A DNA stretch of 64,000 nt from Stutzerimonas stutzeri (GCF_013522825.1 NZ_JAAMQZ010000016.1:1-64000); one strand, 5' to 3'. Counted from the first letter of the stretch, positions 6,771 to 15,807 are shown. Notes: generated by a model not told the origin, from the sequence alone. A program made the numbers and translations.

Positions 6771-8099
6771 ATGTCTGTAGTACGAACCCTTTTCAACAAG
6801 GTCAGGCTCTACCTGTTCAACGCTTCGTGGATGATGGCGGAGCGGCTGCTGCACATCGGCGTGGGTTTTGTCATGGCCGTATTGCTGGCGCGCTATCTGG
6901 GGCCGGAGCAGTTCGGCATGCTTTCCTACGCGATTGCCATGACGGCCATCTTCGCCTCCGCCGGGCACATGGGACTGGCCGGGCTGGTGGTGCGCGAGGT
7001 AGTGCGCAAGCCGGACATTATCCCGGAAACCCTGGGTACTACCTTTGTCCTGAAACTATCCGGCATGACCCTCGGCTTCGGCCTGGTTCTGCTCTATGCG
7101 CTGCTGTTCGAGGATATCGGCGGGACCGCGTTCTGGATGCTCTTGATCGTCGCCTCGGCGATCTTCTTCCAGACCTTCGACGTGGTGGAGTACTGGTTCC
7201 AGTCGCAGGTGCAGGCCAAGTATCCGGCCATCGCCAAGTCCGGCGCGATGCTGCTGGCCGCCGGTATCAAGCTGCTGCTGATCCTCTCCGGTGCCGGTGT
7301 CATGGCCTTCGCCTTCGCCCATGCCGCGCAGTTCCTGTTCGCCGCGCTGCTGCTGGCGCTGCTCTACAAGGGCACCACGCGGCTCTCGCTGACGAGCTGG
7401 ACGGCCAGCTTCGCCAAGGCCAAGGAGCTGCTCAGCCAGGGCTGGATCATTTATCTCGGTTCGATCTTCGCGGTGATCTACATGAAGATCGACCAGGTCA
7501 TGCTCAAGTGGATGACCGGAGCCGAGGCGGTAGGGGTTTACGCCGTCGCCACACAGCTGTCGGAGGCCTGGTATTTCCTGCCCACGGCCATCGTCGCATC
7601 CTTCTTTCCCCGGCTGATCAAGCTGCACGCAAGCGATGCCAAGCGCTTCAACCTGCGTTTCCAGCAGCTGTTCGACATGCTGTTCATCCTCGCCATGGCG
7701 GTCGCCATCCTGGTCACGCTGGTGGCCGAGCCGCTGATTTCGCTGCTGTTCGGCGCCGAATACCAACAATCGGCCTCGATACTGGTCATTCATGTCTGGG
7801 GCGGCGTGTTCATCTTCATGCGCGCGCTGTTCAGTCGCTGGATTCTGATCGAGGGCGCACTGATGTTTTCTCTGATCACCCAGGGGCTGGGCGCGCTGGC
7901 CAATATCGGCCTCAACCTGCTGCTGATTCCACGCTACGGCGGCGAAGGTGCGGCACTGGCGACCGTCATGTCTTACGCCATCGCGTCCTGGATCGCCCTG
8001 CTGGCGCATCCGAAGACCCGCCCTGTGTTCTACATGATGACCAAATCATTCTTCAGCCCTTTGCGCTATGCATTCAGTACCGCAGGAGCCATCCGATGA
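6771..8099 (+). CDS. Oligosaccharide flippase (Wzx/MATE-like polysaccharide export protein)
   Basis: This is an inner-membrane transporter of the MOP superfamily that would flip lipid-linked oligosaccharide to the periplasm. It is 442 aa with about 12-14 hydrophobic segments. The N-terminal part (WMMAERLLHIGVGFVMAVLLARYLGPEQFG) is the classical polysaccharide-synthesis-protein signature. I use the ATG at 6771 because a TAAGGAG lies upstream and the N-terminus then matches the family; an open frame extends upstream to 6570 without family likeness. It overlaps the next gene by four bases (ATGA). Only three glycan genes are present and there is no glycosyltransferase or Wzy polymerase beside them, so its substrate is unknown. 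Confidence 0.88.
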   Translation: MSVVRTLFNKVRLYLFNASWMMAERLLHIGVGFVMAVLLARYLGPEQFGMLSYAIAMTAIFASAGHMGLAGLVVREVVRKPDIIPETLGTTFVLKLSGMTLGFGLVLLYALLFEDIGGTAFWMLLIVASAIFFQTFDVVEYWFQSQVQAKYPAIAKSGAMLLAAGIKLLLILSGAGVMAFAFAHAAQFLFAALLLALLYKGTTRLSLTSWTASFAKAKELLSQGWIIYLGSIFAVIYMKIDQVMLKWMTGAEAVGVYAVATQLSEAWYFLPTAIVASFFPRLIKLHASDAKRFNLRFQQLFDMLFILAMAVAILVTLVAEPLISLLFGAEYQQSASILVIHVWGGVFIFMRALFSRWILIEGALMFSLITQGLGALANIGLNLLLIPRYGGEGAALATVMSYAIASWIALLAHPKTRPVFYMMTKSFFSPLRYAFSTAGAIR

Positions 8100-9154
8100 G
8101 CCTCAAGTCCCTCGCCCGAATCCTGCCCGAGCCGATCAAATCAGCACTCAAAGCCACCCGCGACAATGTCCGCCTGGGGCTGGTCCGGCTGTGTTCGGGA
8201 AATGGCTTTCTGGCTTCGCTGTACTACTGCTTTCTCAGCCGCGAGTTCGATCGCGAGCACCGTGCGGTGCTGCTCGGACGCCTGCAGTACGCCCGGCTGC
8301 TGCGCCGTCAGGGTGAGAACGACGCCTTGCTTCGGCGCAATGTGCATCGCCTGGAGAAAGGCCTGATCATGCGTCCACGACGCGGCACGTTCGCCGAGGA
8401 TTACATCGGCGAAACGGTTCACTGCTACGCCGGGGCCACCCGGAGCGGAACCTTCGATGGCCAGCGCCGCTGGGCCGGGGACGTGCTCGGCGCCTACTTC
8501 GCCGCAGTCGAAAGCACGCCGCGCATCGATACGGCAAAGGGTATCTTCGCCCGCGCCCCAAGCCCGGACGAACCCGGCCAGTGCGTGCCCTATCCGCACA
8601 ACCAGCTGCCGCCCTGCCCGATCAGCTACGAACAGTTGCTGGTGCTGTTCCAGCGGCGGCGCTCGGTGCGCTGGTATCAGGACCGGTTGGTCCCCCAGGA
8701 ACTGATCGAGCAGGCGGTACGGGCCGCCAGCCTGGCGCCCTCGGCCTGCAACCGCCAGCCGTTTCGCTTCCATGTCAGCAACGATCCGCACAAGGCCGCC
8801 GAAGTCGCCCACTGCGCCAGCGGCACCGGCGGCTTTCACCACAATCTGCCCTGCGTGATCGCCGTGGTGGGTGACCTGGGCGCCTATCCCGAAGCACGCG
8901 ACCGCCATGTCATCTATATCGACGGCTCGCTGGCGGCAATGCAACTGATGCTGGCGTTCGAGACCATCGGCCTGTCCACCTGCCCGATCAACTGGCCGGA
9001 CATCGAGGAAAAGGAACGACTGCTGGCAGACAAACTCGGCCTGGCCTACCACGAGCGCACCGTGATGCTGCTGGCGGTGGGCTACGCCGACCCCACTGGA
9101 GGGATCCCCTATTCGGACAAGAAGACCGAGCAAGACCTGATTGTTTTCAACTGA
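8096..9154 (+). CDS. Nitroreductase-domain protein of a polysaccharide cluster
   Basis: The protein is 352 aa. The C-terminal half (about 185-345) is a nitroreductase-like flavin domain: FQRRRSVRWYQ, then SLAPSACNRQPFRFHV (about 212-227) and a C-terminal INWPDIEEKERLLADKLGL segment. FMN is the expected cofactor. The first 180 residues are an extra domain without a name I recognise (LLRRNVHRLEKGLIMRPRRG is its most conserved-looking part). The start at 8096 overlaps the flippase stop as ATGA, and the pyruvyl transferase follows after five bases, so the three are one operon. Similar proteins occur near polysaccharide pyruvyl transferases. A redox step in glycan modification is plausible, but no reaction can be assigned. 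Confidence 0.8.
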   Translation: MSLKSLARILPEPIKSALKATRDNVRLGLVRLCSGNGFLASLYYCFLSREFDREHRAVLLGRLQYARLLRRQGENDALLRRNVHRLEKGLIMRPRRGTFAEDYIGETVHCYAGATRSGTFDGQRRWAGDVLGAYFAAVESTPRIDTAKGIFARAPSPDEPGQCVPYPHNQLPPCPISYEQLLVLFQRRRSVRWYQDRLVPQELIEQAVRAASLAPSACNRQPFRFHVSNDPHKAAEVAHCASGTGGFHHNLPCVIAVVGDLGAYPEARDRHVIYIDGSLAAMQLMLAFETIGLSTCPINWPDIEEKERLLADKLGLAYHERTVMLLAVGYADPTGGIPYSDKKTEQDLIVFN

Positions 9155-9159
9155 GGTAA

Positions 9160-10350
9160 ATGATGATTATCGAGATCAGAAAGGCAGGCTTCGTCAATAA
9201 AGGCGCCGAGCTGATGCTGCATGCCGCTCAGCAGCAACTCAAGGCCCGTTACCCCGACGCCACTTTCGTCATGGCCCCGACCACCGAGAAATCCGACCAC
9301 CCGTTCCGCAAGCTGGTGCAGCTAGGTTTCTATCCCAAGGCCTCGCTGTGGCGCTACGGCATCCAGTGGGGCAGCCTGGCAACGCTTGCGCCACGCCCGT
9401 TGCGCGAGATGTACGGCGTGGTACTGGACAAGGAAGTCGACGTGGTGATCGACGCTGCCGGCTTCGCCTACAGCGACCAGTGGGGCGACGAGCCGAGCAT
9501 CGAGCTGGCGCAGTCGGCCAGGCGCTGGGCGAAGCACGGCACCCGCGTGATCCTGCTGCCGCAGGCGCTGGGGCCATTCAGTACGGAGAAGATCCGCACG
9601 GCGATGCAGAACGTGGTCGAACATGTCGACCTGCTCTTCCCGCGCGAACGCATTTCCTACGAACACCTGACCCAACTGGTGGGCGAGCGGGACAACATCC
9701 GCCTGTACCCCGACTTCACCAACCTGATCAGCGGCGTATTGCCAGCAAACTTCGATGCCGAGCAGAACCGCTTCTGCATCGTTCCCAACTGCCGCATGCT
9801 GGACAAGACCGATCAGGCCACACGCGATGCCTACCTGCCGTTCCTGATCGAATGCACCCGCTATCTGCAGGAAAAGGGTGCCCGGCCTTTCGTGCTGGTT
9901 CACGAAGGCCAGAACGACCTGCGCCTGGCGGAACAACTGTCGGCGGCGGTGGGTGGCATCAACATCATTCGTGAAAGCGGCGCACTGGAGATCAAGGGCA
10001 TCCTCGGCGCCTGCAGCGGCACCCTCGGCAGCCGCTTCCACGGCCTGGTCAGCGCACTGTCTCAGGGCGTCCCGGCGCTGGCCACCGGCTGGAGCCACAA
10101 GTACCAGATGCTGTTCGAGGACTACGGTTTCCCGGACGGGCTGATCGAGGTCACCAGTGATAGCACGCAGATCAGACGCAAGCTCGATCTGGTGACGGAC
10201 CAGCATGAGCAGGTCAGAACGCTGATCCAGTCCCGCGCCGGCCAGCTCAAGCAGCAGTCGCGGCAGATGTGGCAAGACGTCTTCGAGGTGATCGACCCCA
10301 TCGCCCACAGCCGAGGCCAGCAGACACAGCGGAGGGCCGGCGCGGCCTGA
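9160..10350 (+). CDS. Polysaccharide pyruvyl transferase family protein (CsaB/WcaK type)
   Basis: This protein of 396 aa belongs to the family that transfers pyruvate from phosphoenolpyruvate to sugar residues of surface glycans. Typical features are the N-terminal KAGFVNKGAELMLHAA stretch (about 8-23), a central LLPQALGPFS (about 131-140), and the diagnostic C-terminal GSRFHGLVSALSQGVPALAT (about 289-308) followed by WSHKYQML. ATG codons at 9160 and 9163 are both possible starts. It ends the operon with the flippase and nitroreductase-domain protein. Which glycan it acts on is unknown; the nearby repeat at 10372 marks the operon end. Confidence 0.86.
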   Translation: MMIIEIRKAGFVNKGAELMLHAAQQQLKARYPDATFVMAPTTEKSDHPFRKLVQLGFYPKASLWRYGIQWGSLATLAPRPLREMYGVVLDKEVDVVIDAAGFAYSDQWGDEPSIELAQSARRWAKHGTRVILLPQALGPFSTEKIRTAMQNVVEHVDLLFPRERISYEHLTQLVGERDNIRLYPDFTNLISGVLPANFDAEQNRFCIVPNCRMLDKTDQATRDAYLPFLIECTRYLQEKGARPFVLVHEGQNDLRLAEQLSAAVGGINIIRESGALEIKGILGACSGTLGSRFHGLVSALSQGVPALATGWSHKYQMLFEDYGFPDGLIEVTSDSTQIRRKLDLVTDQHEQVRTLIQSRAGQLKQQSRQMWQDVFEVIDPIAHSRGQQTQRRAGAA

Positions 10351-10371
10351 TGAGCCGTTCGCGGGCTACTC

Positions 10372-10431
10372 GTAGGGTCGAATGCATTCAGCCACGGATC
10401 GGCAAAGGCCGAACGAGTTCGGCCCTACGAG
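10372..10431. repeat. Inverted REP-like repeat pair
   Basis: GTAGGGTCGAATGCATTCAG (10372 on) is followed by an arm ending GAGTTCGGCCCTACGAG (to 10431), forming an inverted pair around GTAGGG...CCCTAC ends. Close copies lie at 33776-33878, so this is a dispersed chromosomal repeat. It sits between convergent genes, the usual place for REP elements. Confidence 0.75.
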
Positions 10432-10448
10432 GTATGAGGGCTCACTTT

Positions 10449-10868
10449 TCAGTGCCGGCTCGCGCCTTGCAAAGGCTCTGCCCGTTCCTGCGCATCCGCA
10501 TCCGCATCGGTCACGACACCGATACGCTGCAGATACCACTGGTACGCCAGGTGCGAACAGCCCCAGCCCAACAGCACGCCAAGCGTATTGGCCAGCATAT
10601 CGCCCAACGAAGCCCAGCGATTGGGCAACAGGCTCTGCGCCAGCTCGATCAGTACGGCGGCGGAGAGGCTCGCCGTTATTGCCCAGAGCACCCGCCATTG
10701 CGGGAACGCTAGGCGCAGGGTAAACATCAGCGCGGCGAAGCCGAGCAGGTGATGCAGCTTGTCCTGCTGCTCGAATACCTGCGGCACCGGCTCGGGCTTC
10801 AGCCCGCTGAACAGAATGACCGCCAGTACGACGAGGAAGGGCACTATACGGAAGAAATACAGGGGCAA
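10449..10868 (-). CDS. VanZ-like small membrane protein
   Basis: The protein is 139 aa with three to four hydrophobic segments and the VanZ-like pattern: a polar loop QQDKLHHLLGFAALMF after the first membrane segment, then ALIELAQSLLPNRWASLGDMLANTLGVLLG. The VanZ name comes from a teicoplanin-resistance accessory gene, but most homologues in Gram-negatives have no known role. The C-terminal 25 residues are hydrophilic and Asp/Glu-rich. It is convergent with the pyruvyl transferase gene, with REP repeats between, and appears to be a single-gene unit. Confidence 0.8.
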   Translation of the reverse strand: MPLYFFRIVPFLVVLAVILFSGLKPEPVPQVFEQQDKLHHLLGFAALMFTLRLAFPQWRVLWAITASLSAAVLIELAQSLLPNRWASLGDMLANTLGVLLGWGCSHLAYQWYLQRIGVVTDADADAQERAEPLQGASRH

Positions 10869-11327
10869 AGCGGAGGCTCGCTATGGTTGATGGCTAAAAG
10901 TCCGGAAAACAGGACAAGGATACTGACGAGGCCGCCGGCGATCAGCCCCTCGCCCGTCTGCATGTCGATGCTGCCCGCTATTGAGGTCGAATGCCCGCGA
11001 TAGTTTCATCCCGCGACATGCACTCGACGTGCCGGCAACATCCCGGCGCGCCCTGCCCCCAAGGCTCGGGCGATAATGCCGAGAACAGAAGGGAAAAGGG
11101 CTTGGTCAACAGGAAAGGCCATGTCCCAATAGTATTGCCCGAAGTGCAGCTGCGTTCTGCAAGTCCTCAGGAGGGGGAATCCATGCCCGCGCAGTGATTC
11201 CGCACCGAAGCGTGAGCTTTGTTCGCGGGCATGGCCCGTTCTTACAGGGGGACGTCCATCCGTAACAGCCAACAGGGACATGGTCATGGTAAACCCGTCC
11301 CTTTTTTAAACCGATCAGGACAGCCTC
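10869..11327. other. Intergenic region with a REP-like arm, no recognisable gene
   Basis: About 460 bases lie between the divergently oriented vanZ-like gene and rhtA. Small frames on either strand show no family likeness. The one recognisable item is a REP-type sequence GCGGGCATGGCCCGTTCTTAC at about 11226-11246, related to the arm at 55047-55067. The promoters of both flanking genes should lie here. Confidence 0.5.
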
Positions 11328-12179
11328 ATGCCACTCAGCGCCCTTCTCGCCCCCATCGCTCTGCTGGTGGTGGCCATGGTTTCGATCCAGAGCGGCGCAT
11401 CCCTGGCCAAGAACCTGTTCGCGCTGGTTGGCGCCGAAGGGGCCACGGCCCTGCGCCTGGTACTCGGGGCAATCATTCTGTCGCTGGTGATGCAACCCTG
11501 GCGAGCACGGCTGGACCTGCGCAAATGCCGGCCCCTGCTGGCCTATGGCCTGGCGCTGGGCGGCATGAACCTGATGTTCTACATGTCGCTGCAGAGCATT
11601 CCCCTCGGCATCGCGGTCGCCCTGGAGTTCACCGGCCCGCTGGCCCTGGCGCTGTTTTCGTCGCGCCGCCTGCTGGATTTCATTTGGGTCATTCTGGCCA
11701 TCAGCGGCTTGTGGATGTTGCTGCCAACCGGCGCCACGCAGCATGCCATCGACCCCGGCGGCGCGGCCCTGGCACTCGGCGCTGGCGTGTGCTGGGCGCT
11801 GTACATCATCTTCGGGCAGAAGGCAGGCACCGAACATGGTCGCCACACCGTCGCCCTCGGCACCTGGATCGCCGCCCTGCTGGTGCTGCCCATAGGCGTC
11901 TGGCATGCCGGTGGCGATCTGCTGTCGGTGGATCTGCTGCCCATCGCACTGGGCGTCGCGGTGCTCTCTTCGGCACTGCCCTATAGCCTGGAAATGATCG
12001 CCCTGACCCGCCTGCCGGCACGCACCTTCAGCATCCTGATGAGCCTGGAGCCCGCCGTCGCCGCGCTATGCGGTCTGGCGTTTCTCGGCGAGCGGCTGCT
12101 CTGGGGGCAATGGCTGGCAGTGGCCGCCATCATCGTTGCCTCCGCCGGTGCCGCCGCCACCATCAGGCCCAAACGCTGA
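11328..12179 (+). CDS. rhtA: Threonine/homoserine exporter RhtA (EamA/DMT family)
   Basis: This is an inner-membrane exporter of threonine, homoserine and related amino acids. It is 283 aa with ten predicted membrane segments in two EamA repeats. Strong likeness to E. coli RhtA is visible in VAMVSIQSGASLAKNLFALV (about 14-33), GGMNLMFYMSLQ, IPLGIAVALEFTGPLALALF, GAGVCWALYIIFGQ and ALPYSLEMIALTRLPARTF. Length and motif order agree with the family. It is a single-gene unit; the next operon starts 125 bp further on. I saw no regulatory site. Confidence 0.9.
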   Translation: MPLSALLAPIALLVVAMVSIQSGASLAKNLFALVGAEGATALRLVLGAIILSLVMQPWRARLDLRKCRPLLAYGLALGGMNLMFYMSLQSIPLGIAVALEFTGPLALALFSSRRLLDFIWVILAISGLWMLLPTGATQHAIDPGGAALALGAGVCWALYIIFGQKAGTEHGRHTVALGTWIAALLVLPIGVWHAGGDLLSVDLLPIALGVAVLSSALPYSLEMIALTRLPARTFSILMSLEPAVAALCGLAFLGERLLWGQWLAVAAIIVASAGAAATIRPKR

Positions 12180-12304
12180 TCGCTACCCTGTCGGCTCACG
12201 ACACCCTACGCAAACCGCAGACACCGGCAGGCTACAAAGCGCAAAGACTCCCGGTGTGCCAAGCTGCTAGGATCAGCTCGACGCCTTCAGAGACCGCCTT
12301 TTCG

Positions 12305-13456
12305 ATGCCGCAACCGCCTTCGCTACCTGGCCAGCTTCAGCGCCAACCTGCAGACCCAGGGCAACCGACGCGACTGTCGATTCTCGGCGACTGGACACTC
12401 GCCCACTACGCCGCGCTCAAGCGCGAGATCGAGCGAGCCGCGCCGCCGCTCGATGACGCACAAGCAGTCGATCTCGACGGGCTGGGCGAGCTGGATACCG
12501 CCGGCGCCGGGCTGCTGGTGGAGCTGCTCGGCCCGGCGCGCATCGCACAGCTGGATGAATGGGCGCCACAGTTGCCCCTCGAGCGCCAGGCGCTGCTGCG
12601 CACCCTGGCCAGCGCCATGGACCAGCCGCCGGCCAGCCTGGCGCCTAAAACCAACGGCCTGGCCGATGTTCTGGCGCATATCGGCGGCACCCTGGCCGGG
12701 CTCTGGAACCAGCAACGCGCCCTGCTCGGCTTTATCGGCCTGACCCTGCAGACCCTCTTCAGCAGTTTCTGGAATCCCCGGCGCTGGCGTATCACGGCGC
12801 TGGTCGCGCATATCGAGCAGACCGGCCTGGACGCTATCCCCATCGTCGCGCTGCTGACCTTCCTGGTCGGCGCGGTGGTGGCCTTTCTCGGCGCCACGGT
12901 GCTGGCCGATTTCGGCGCGACCATCTACACGGTCAACCTGGTAGCCTTTTCCTTCCTGCGCGAGTTCGGCGTGCTGCTCGCGGCGATCCTGCTCGCCGGG
13001 CGCACCGCCAGCGCCTTCGCCGCGCAGATCGGCGCGATGAAGGCCAACGAGGAAATCGACGCTATCCGCGCCATCGGCCTGAGCCCCATCGAGCTGCTGG
13101 TGCTGCCCAGGGTGCTGGCGATGCTGATCACCCTGCCGATCCTGACCTTCATCGGCATGCTCAGCGGCATCATCGGCGGGCTGGTGGTGTGCTCGCTGGC
13201 GCTGGATATCTCGCCGGCGATGTTCTTCAACATCCTGCAGCGCGACATTTCCATCAGCCATTTCCTGGTCGGCCTGGGCAAGGCGCCGGTATTCGCCTTC
13301 CTGATCGCCGTGATCGGCTGCCTGGAAGGCTTCAAGGCCAGCGGCAGCGCACAGTCGGTGGGCGAGCACACCACCTCCAGCGTGGTGCAGTCGATCTTCA
13401 TGGTGATCCTGATCGATGCCGTCGCCGCACTGTTCTTCATGGAGATGGGCTGGTGA
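12305..13456 (+). CDS. MlaE-family ABC permease with N-terminal STAS-like domain
   Basis: This is the inner-membrane permease of an MCE-type lipid transporter. Residues about 20-115 resemble a STAS domain (DWTLAHYAALKREIE, LDGLGELDTAGAGLLVELL) fused to a MlaE permease (about 150-383), with motifs GALVAFLGA-like (VVAFLGATVLADFGATIY) and AGRTASAFAAQIGAMKANEEIDAIRAIGLSP. In the classical Mla system the STAS protein MlaB is separate; here it is fused. I choose the ATG at 12305 (383 aa); the open frame extends upstream without family likeness. The GTGA overlap with the next gene marks an operon. It probably moves phospholipids or other lipids across the envelope; the direction is unknown. Confidence 0.88.
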   Translation: MPQPPSLPGQLQRQPADPGQPTRLSILGDWTLAHYAALKREIERAAPPLDDAQAVDLDGLGELDTAGAGLLVELLGPARIAQLDEWAPQLPLERQALLRTLASAMDQPPASLAPKTNGLADVLAHIGGTLAGLWNQQRALLGFIGLTLQTLFSSFWNPRRWRITALVAHIEQTGLDAIPIVALLTFLVGAVVAFLGATVLADFGATIYTVNLVAFSFLREFGVLLAAILLAGRTASAFAAQIGAMKANEEIDAIRAIGLSPIELLVLPRVLAMLITLPILTFIGMLSGIIGGLVVCSLALDISPAMFFNILQRDISISHFLVGLGKAPVFAFLIAVIGCLEGFKASGSAQSVGEHTTSSVVQSIFMVILIDAVAALFFMEMGW

Positions 13457-14238
13457 AAGCGGACGAACCCGTCATTCAGGTCAGAGGCCTGGTCAACCGT
13501 TTCGGCAGTCAGGCGGTGCACGTCAACCTCGACCTGGACATCCGCCGCGGAGAAATCCTCGGTGTGGTCGGCGGCTCCGGCACCGGCAAGTCGGTGTTGC
13601 TGCGCAGCATCGTCGGCCTGCGCCAGCCCAACGCCGGCAGCGTCACGGTTTTCGGTGAAAACCTGCTGAAACTGCCTACCCGGCGCCGTTCGCAGATCGA
13701 GCGGCGCTTCGGCGTGCTGTTCCAGCGCGGCGCCCTGTTCACCTCGCTGAACCTGCAGGAAAACGTCGCTCTGCCGCTGATCGAGCACGCCGGGCTCAAG
13801 CGCGCCGATGCCGAACACCTGGCCCGGCAGAAACTGGCCCTGGCCGGTCTGCCGCCCGACGCCGCCTGCAAATACCCCGACGAGCTGTCCGGCGGCATGG
13901 TCAAGCGCGCCGCCCTGGCCCGTGCGCTGGCGCTGGACCCGGAGGTGCTGTTTCTCGACGAGCCCACCGCCGGCCTCGACCCCATCGGCGCGGCGGCCTT
14001 CGACCAGCTGATCCTGACCCTGCGCGACGCCCTGGGCCTGAGCGTGTTCCTCGTGACCCACGATCTGGATACGCTCTACACCATCTGCGACCGCGTCGCG
14101 GTGCTGTCGCAGAAACGTGTGCTGGTGGTCGATACATTGTCCGCCGTCGCCGCCACCGACGACGCCTGGATTCGCGAATATTTTCACGGCCCACGTGGCC
14201 GCGCCGCGCAGGATGCCGCGCAAAAGTTGGAGAGTTGA
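13453..14238 (+). CDS. MlaF-like ABC transporter ATP-binding protein
   Basis: This is the ATPase of the MCE-type transporter. It is 261 aa with Walker A GGSGTGKS (about 40-47), signature LSGGM (about 145-149), Walker B VLFLDEP (about 165-171) and an H-loop in LVTHDLDT. The segment GVLFQRGALFTSLNLQENV is characteristic of MlaF-type ATPases. The GTG start at 13453 overlaps the stop of the permease gene (GTGA). An internal ATG-only start would remove the N-terminal strand. It powers the permease encoded immediately upstream. Confidence 0.92.
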   Translation: MKADEPVIQVRGLVNRFGSQAVHVNLDLDIRRGEILGVVGGSGTGKSVLLRSIVGLRQPNAGSVTVFGENLLKLPTRRRSQIERRFGVLFQRGALFTSLNLQENVALPLIEHAGLKRADAEHLARQKLALAGLPPDAACKYPDELSGGMVKRAALARALALDPEVLFLDEPTAGLDPIGAAAFDQLILTLRDALGLSVFLVTHDLDTLYTICDRVAVLSQKRVLVVDTLSAVAATDDAWIREYFHGPRGRAAQDAAQKLES

Positions 14239-14239
14239 A

Positions 14240-15178
14240 ATGGAAACCCGTGCCCATCATGTCCTGATCGGACTCTTCACCGTGATCGCGGTCGGTTGCG
14301 CGCTGCTCTTCGCCCTCTGGCTGGGCAAGTCGAGCATGGACCGCGAATACAGCTATTACGACGTCGGCTTCAGGCAGGCGGTCAGCGGCCTGTCCACAGG
14401 CAACTCGGTTGAATACAGCGGCATCAAGGTCGGTGACGTCACCGAGCTGTGGCTCGACCCCGAGGACCCGCGCAAGGTCCGCGCCCGTATTCGCGTATAT
14501 GGCGGCACACCGATCAAGACCGACACCCAGGCGCGTCTGGCGCTGGCCAACATCACCGGCAGCATGGTCATCCAGCTGCACGGCGGTACGCCGGAAAGCC
14601 CGCGCCTGGAAGGCTCGCGTGACGATCCGCCGCTGATCATCGCCGACCCCTCCTCGCTCAGCGCACTGCTGGAAAACGGTGAAGACCTGATGAGCAACAT
14701 CAACAACCTGCTGCTCAGCGCCAACCAGATCTTCTCCGAGGAAAACACCACGCGCCTGTCGCGTACCCTGGAACACCTGGAACAGGCCACCAGCGTGCTG
14801 TCCGAGCAGCGCGGCGACATTGGCCGCGCACTGGAGCAGTTCGGCCAGCTCAGCCAGCAGGCCAATGGCCTGATGAGCGAGCTTTCCAGCCTGGCGCACA
14901 ACGCCAACGGCCTGCTCGACGACCAGGGCCGCAGCGTCCTCGACAGCGCCGCGCAATCGATGAATGCCCTGAATCGCAGCACCGCCCGCCTCGACCAGCT
15001 CCTGACCGAGAACGAGGGCGCGCTGAACAACGGCCTGCAGGGTTTCAACGAACTGGGGCCGGCGATCAACGAGCTGCGCAGCACCCTCGGCGCCCTGCGC
15101 CGCGTCACCCAGCGCCTGGAAGACAACCCGAGCGGCTTCCTGCTCGGACGTGAAAGACTGCAGGAGTTCACCCCATGA
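14240..15178 (+). CDS. MCE/MlaD-family lipid-binding protein
   Basis: This is a substrate-binding component anchored in the inner membrane. It is 312 aa: a single N-terminal membrane helix (about 7-28), an MCE domain (about 38-120; YDVGFRQAVSGLSTGNSVEYSGIKVGDV), then a long helical C-terminal region (about 150-300) rich in Leu/Gln/Asn/Ser. The C-terminal extension is longer than in MlaD and resembles PqiB/LetB-like or YrbD-long forms that may reach across the periplasm. It starts two bases after the ATPase stop and overlaps the lipoprotein gene by four bases, so it belongs to the same transporter. Confidence 0.9.
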   Translation: METRAHHVLIGLFTVIAVGCALLFALWLGKSSMDREYSYYDVGFRQAVSGLSTGNSVEYSGIKVGDVTELWLDPEDPRKVRARIRVYGGTPIKTDTQARLALANITGSMVIQLHGGTPESPRLEGSRDDPPLIIADPSSLSALLENGEDLMSNINNLLLSANQIFSEENTTRLSRTLEHLEQATSVLSEQRGDIGRALEQFGQLSQQANGLMSELSSLAHNANGLLDDQGRSVLDSAAQSMNALNRSTARLDQLLTENEGALNNGLQGFNELGPAINELRSTLGALRRVTQRLEDNPSGFLLGRERLQEFTP

Positions 15179-15807
15179 GCATTCGACTTCACTCACCTTC
15201 TCGCCTCGTCCTGCTGGGCGGATTCCTGGCGTTGCTTTCGGCCTGCTCGATACTGCCTTCGCCCGAACCGCTGCGGATCTTCCTGCTGCCGACCAGCGAC
15301 CTGGCACCGACGCCGGTCGAGCAACAGGCGCAGCCATACGCACTGCGCATCAATACGCCGCAAGCCAGCCGCATTCTGTCCAGCCCACGCATTGCCGTGG
15401 TCCCACAAGGCAACGAGATCAGCGCCTACCAGGGCGCGCGTTGGAGCGATGCCGCGCCCGCGCTGCTGCGCGACCGCCTGATCGAAGCCTTCCAGCATGA
15501 CGGTCGCATGCCTTCGGTGAGCAACGAGGACGACAACCTGCCCGCCGATCTGGCCCTGCACAGCGACCTGCGCGCCTTCCAGAGCGTCTACGTCGATGGC
15601 GCGCCGCAGGTGGTGATCCGCCTCGATGTGCGCCTTGTCAGCCAGCACAACCACCAGACCCTGGGCAACCGTCGCTTCGAGATTCGCCAGCCCAGCGCCG
15701 ATCCCAGCGTCGAAAGCGTGGTCGAGGCCTTTGGCCGGGCCAGTGACGACCTGAGCCGCGAACTGCTCGACTGGACCTTCGAGCAGGCACGCAAGCTGAC
15801 CCGATAA
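15175..15807 (+). CDS. ABC-type transport auxiliary lipoprotein (PqiC/DUF330-like)
   Basis: This is a predicted outer-membrane lipoprotein that partners an MCE transporter. It is 210 aa with a signal peptide and lipobox LSAC (Cys24 as the acylated residue). The PqiC-type domain follows (LRIFLLPTSD, RILSSPRIAVVPQGNEISAYQGARWSDAAPALLRDRLI). The ATGA overlap with the MCE gene ties it to the operon. The combination of permease, ATPase, MCE protein and PqiC-like lipoprotein, without MlaC or MlaA, sets this operon apart from the canonical mla locus and resembles PA3211-PA3214 of P. aeruginosa as I remember it. Confidence 0.88.
   Translation: MSIRLHSPSRLVLLGGFLALLSACSILPSPEPLRIFLLPTSDLAPTPVEQQAQPYALRINTPQASRILSSPRIAVVPQGNEISAYQGARWSDAAPALLRDRLIEAFQHDGRMPSVSNEDDNLPADLALHSDLRAFQSVYVDGAPQVVIRLDVRLVSQHNHQTLGNRRFEIRQPSADPSVESVVEAFGRASDDLSRELLDWTFEQARKLTR

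Noticed and set aside
6827..8095. In-frame upstream extension of the nitroreductase gene through the flippase gene
   Set aside because: The extra sequence is Arg/Gly/His-rich shadow; the real start at 8096 overlaps the flippase stop as ATGA.
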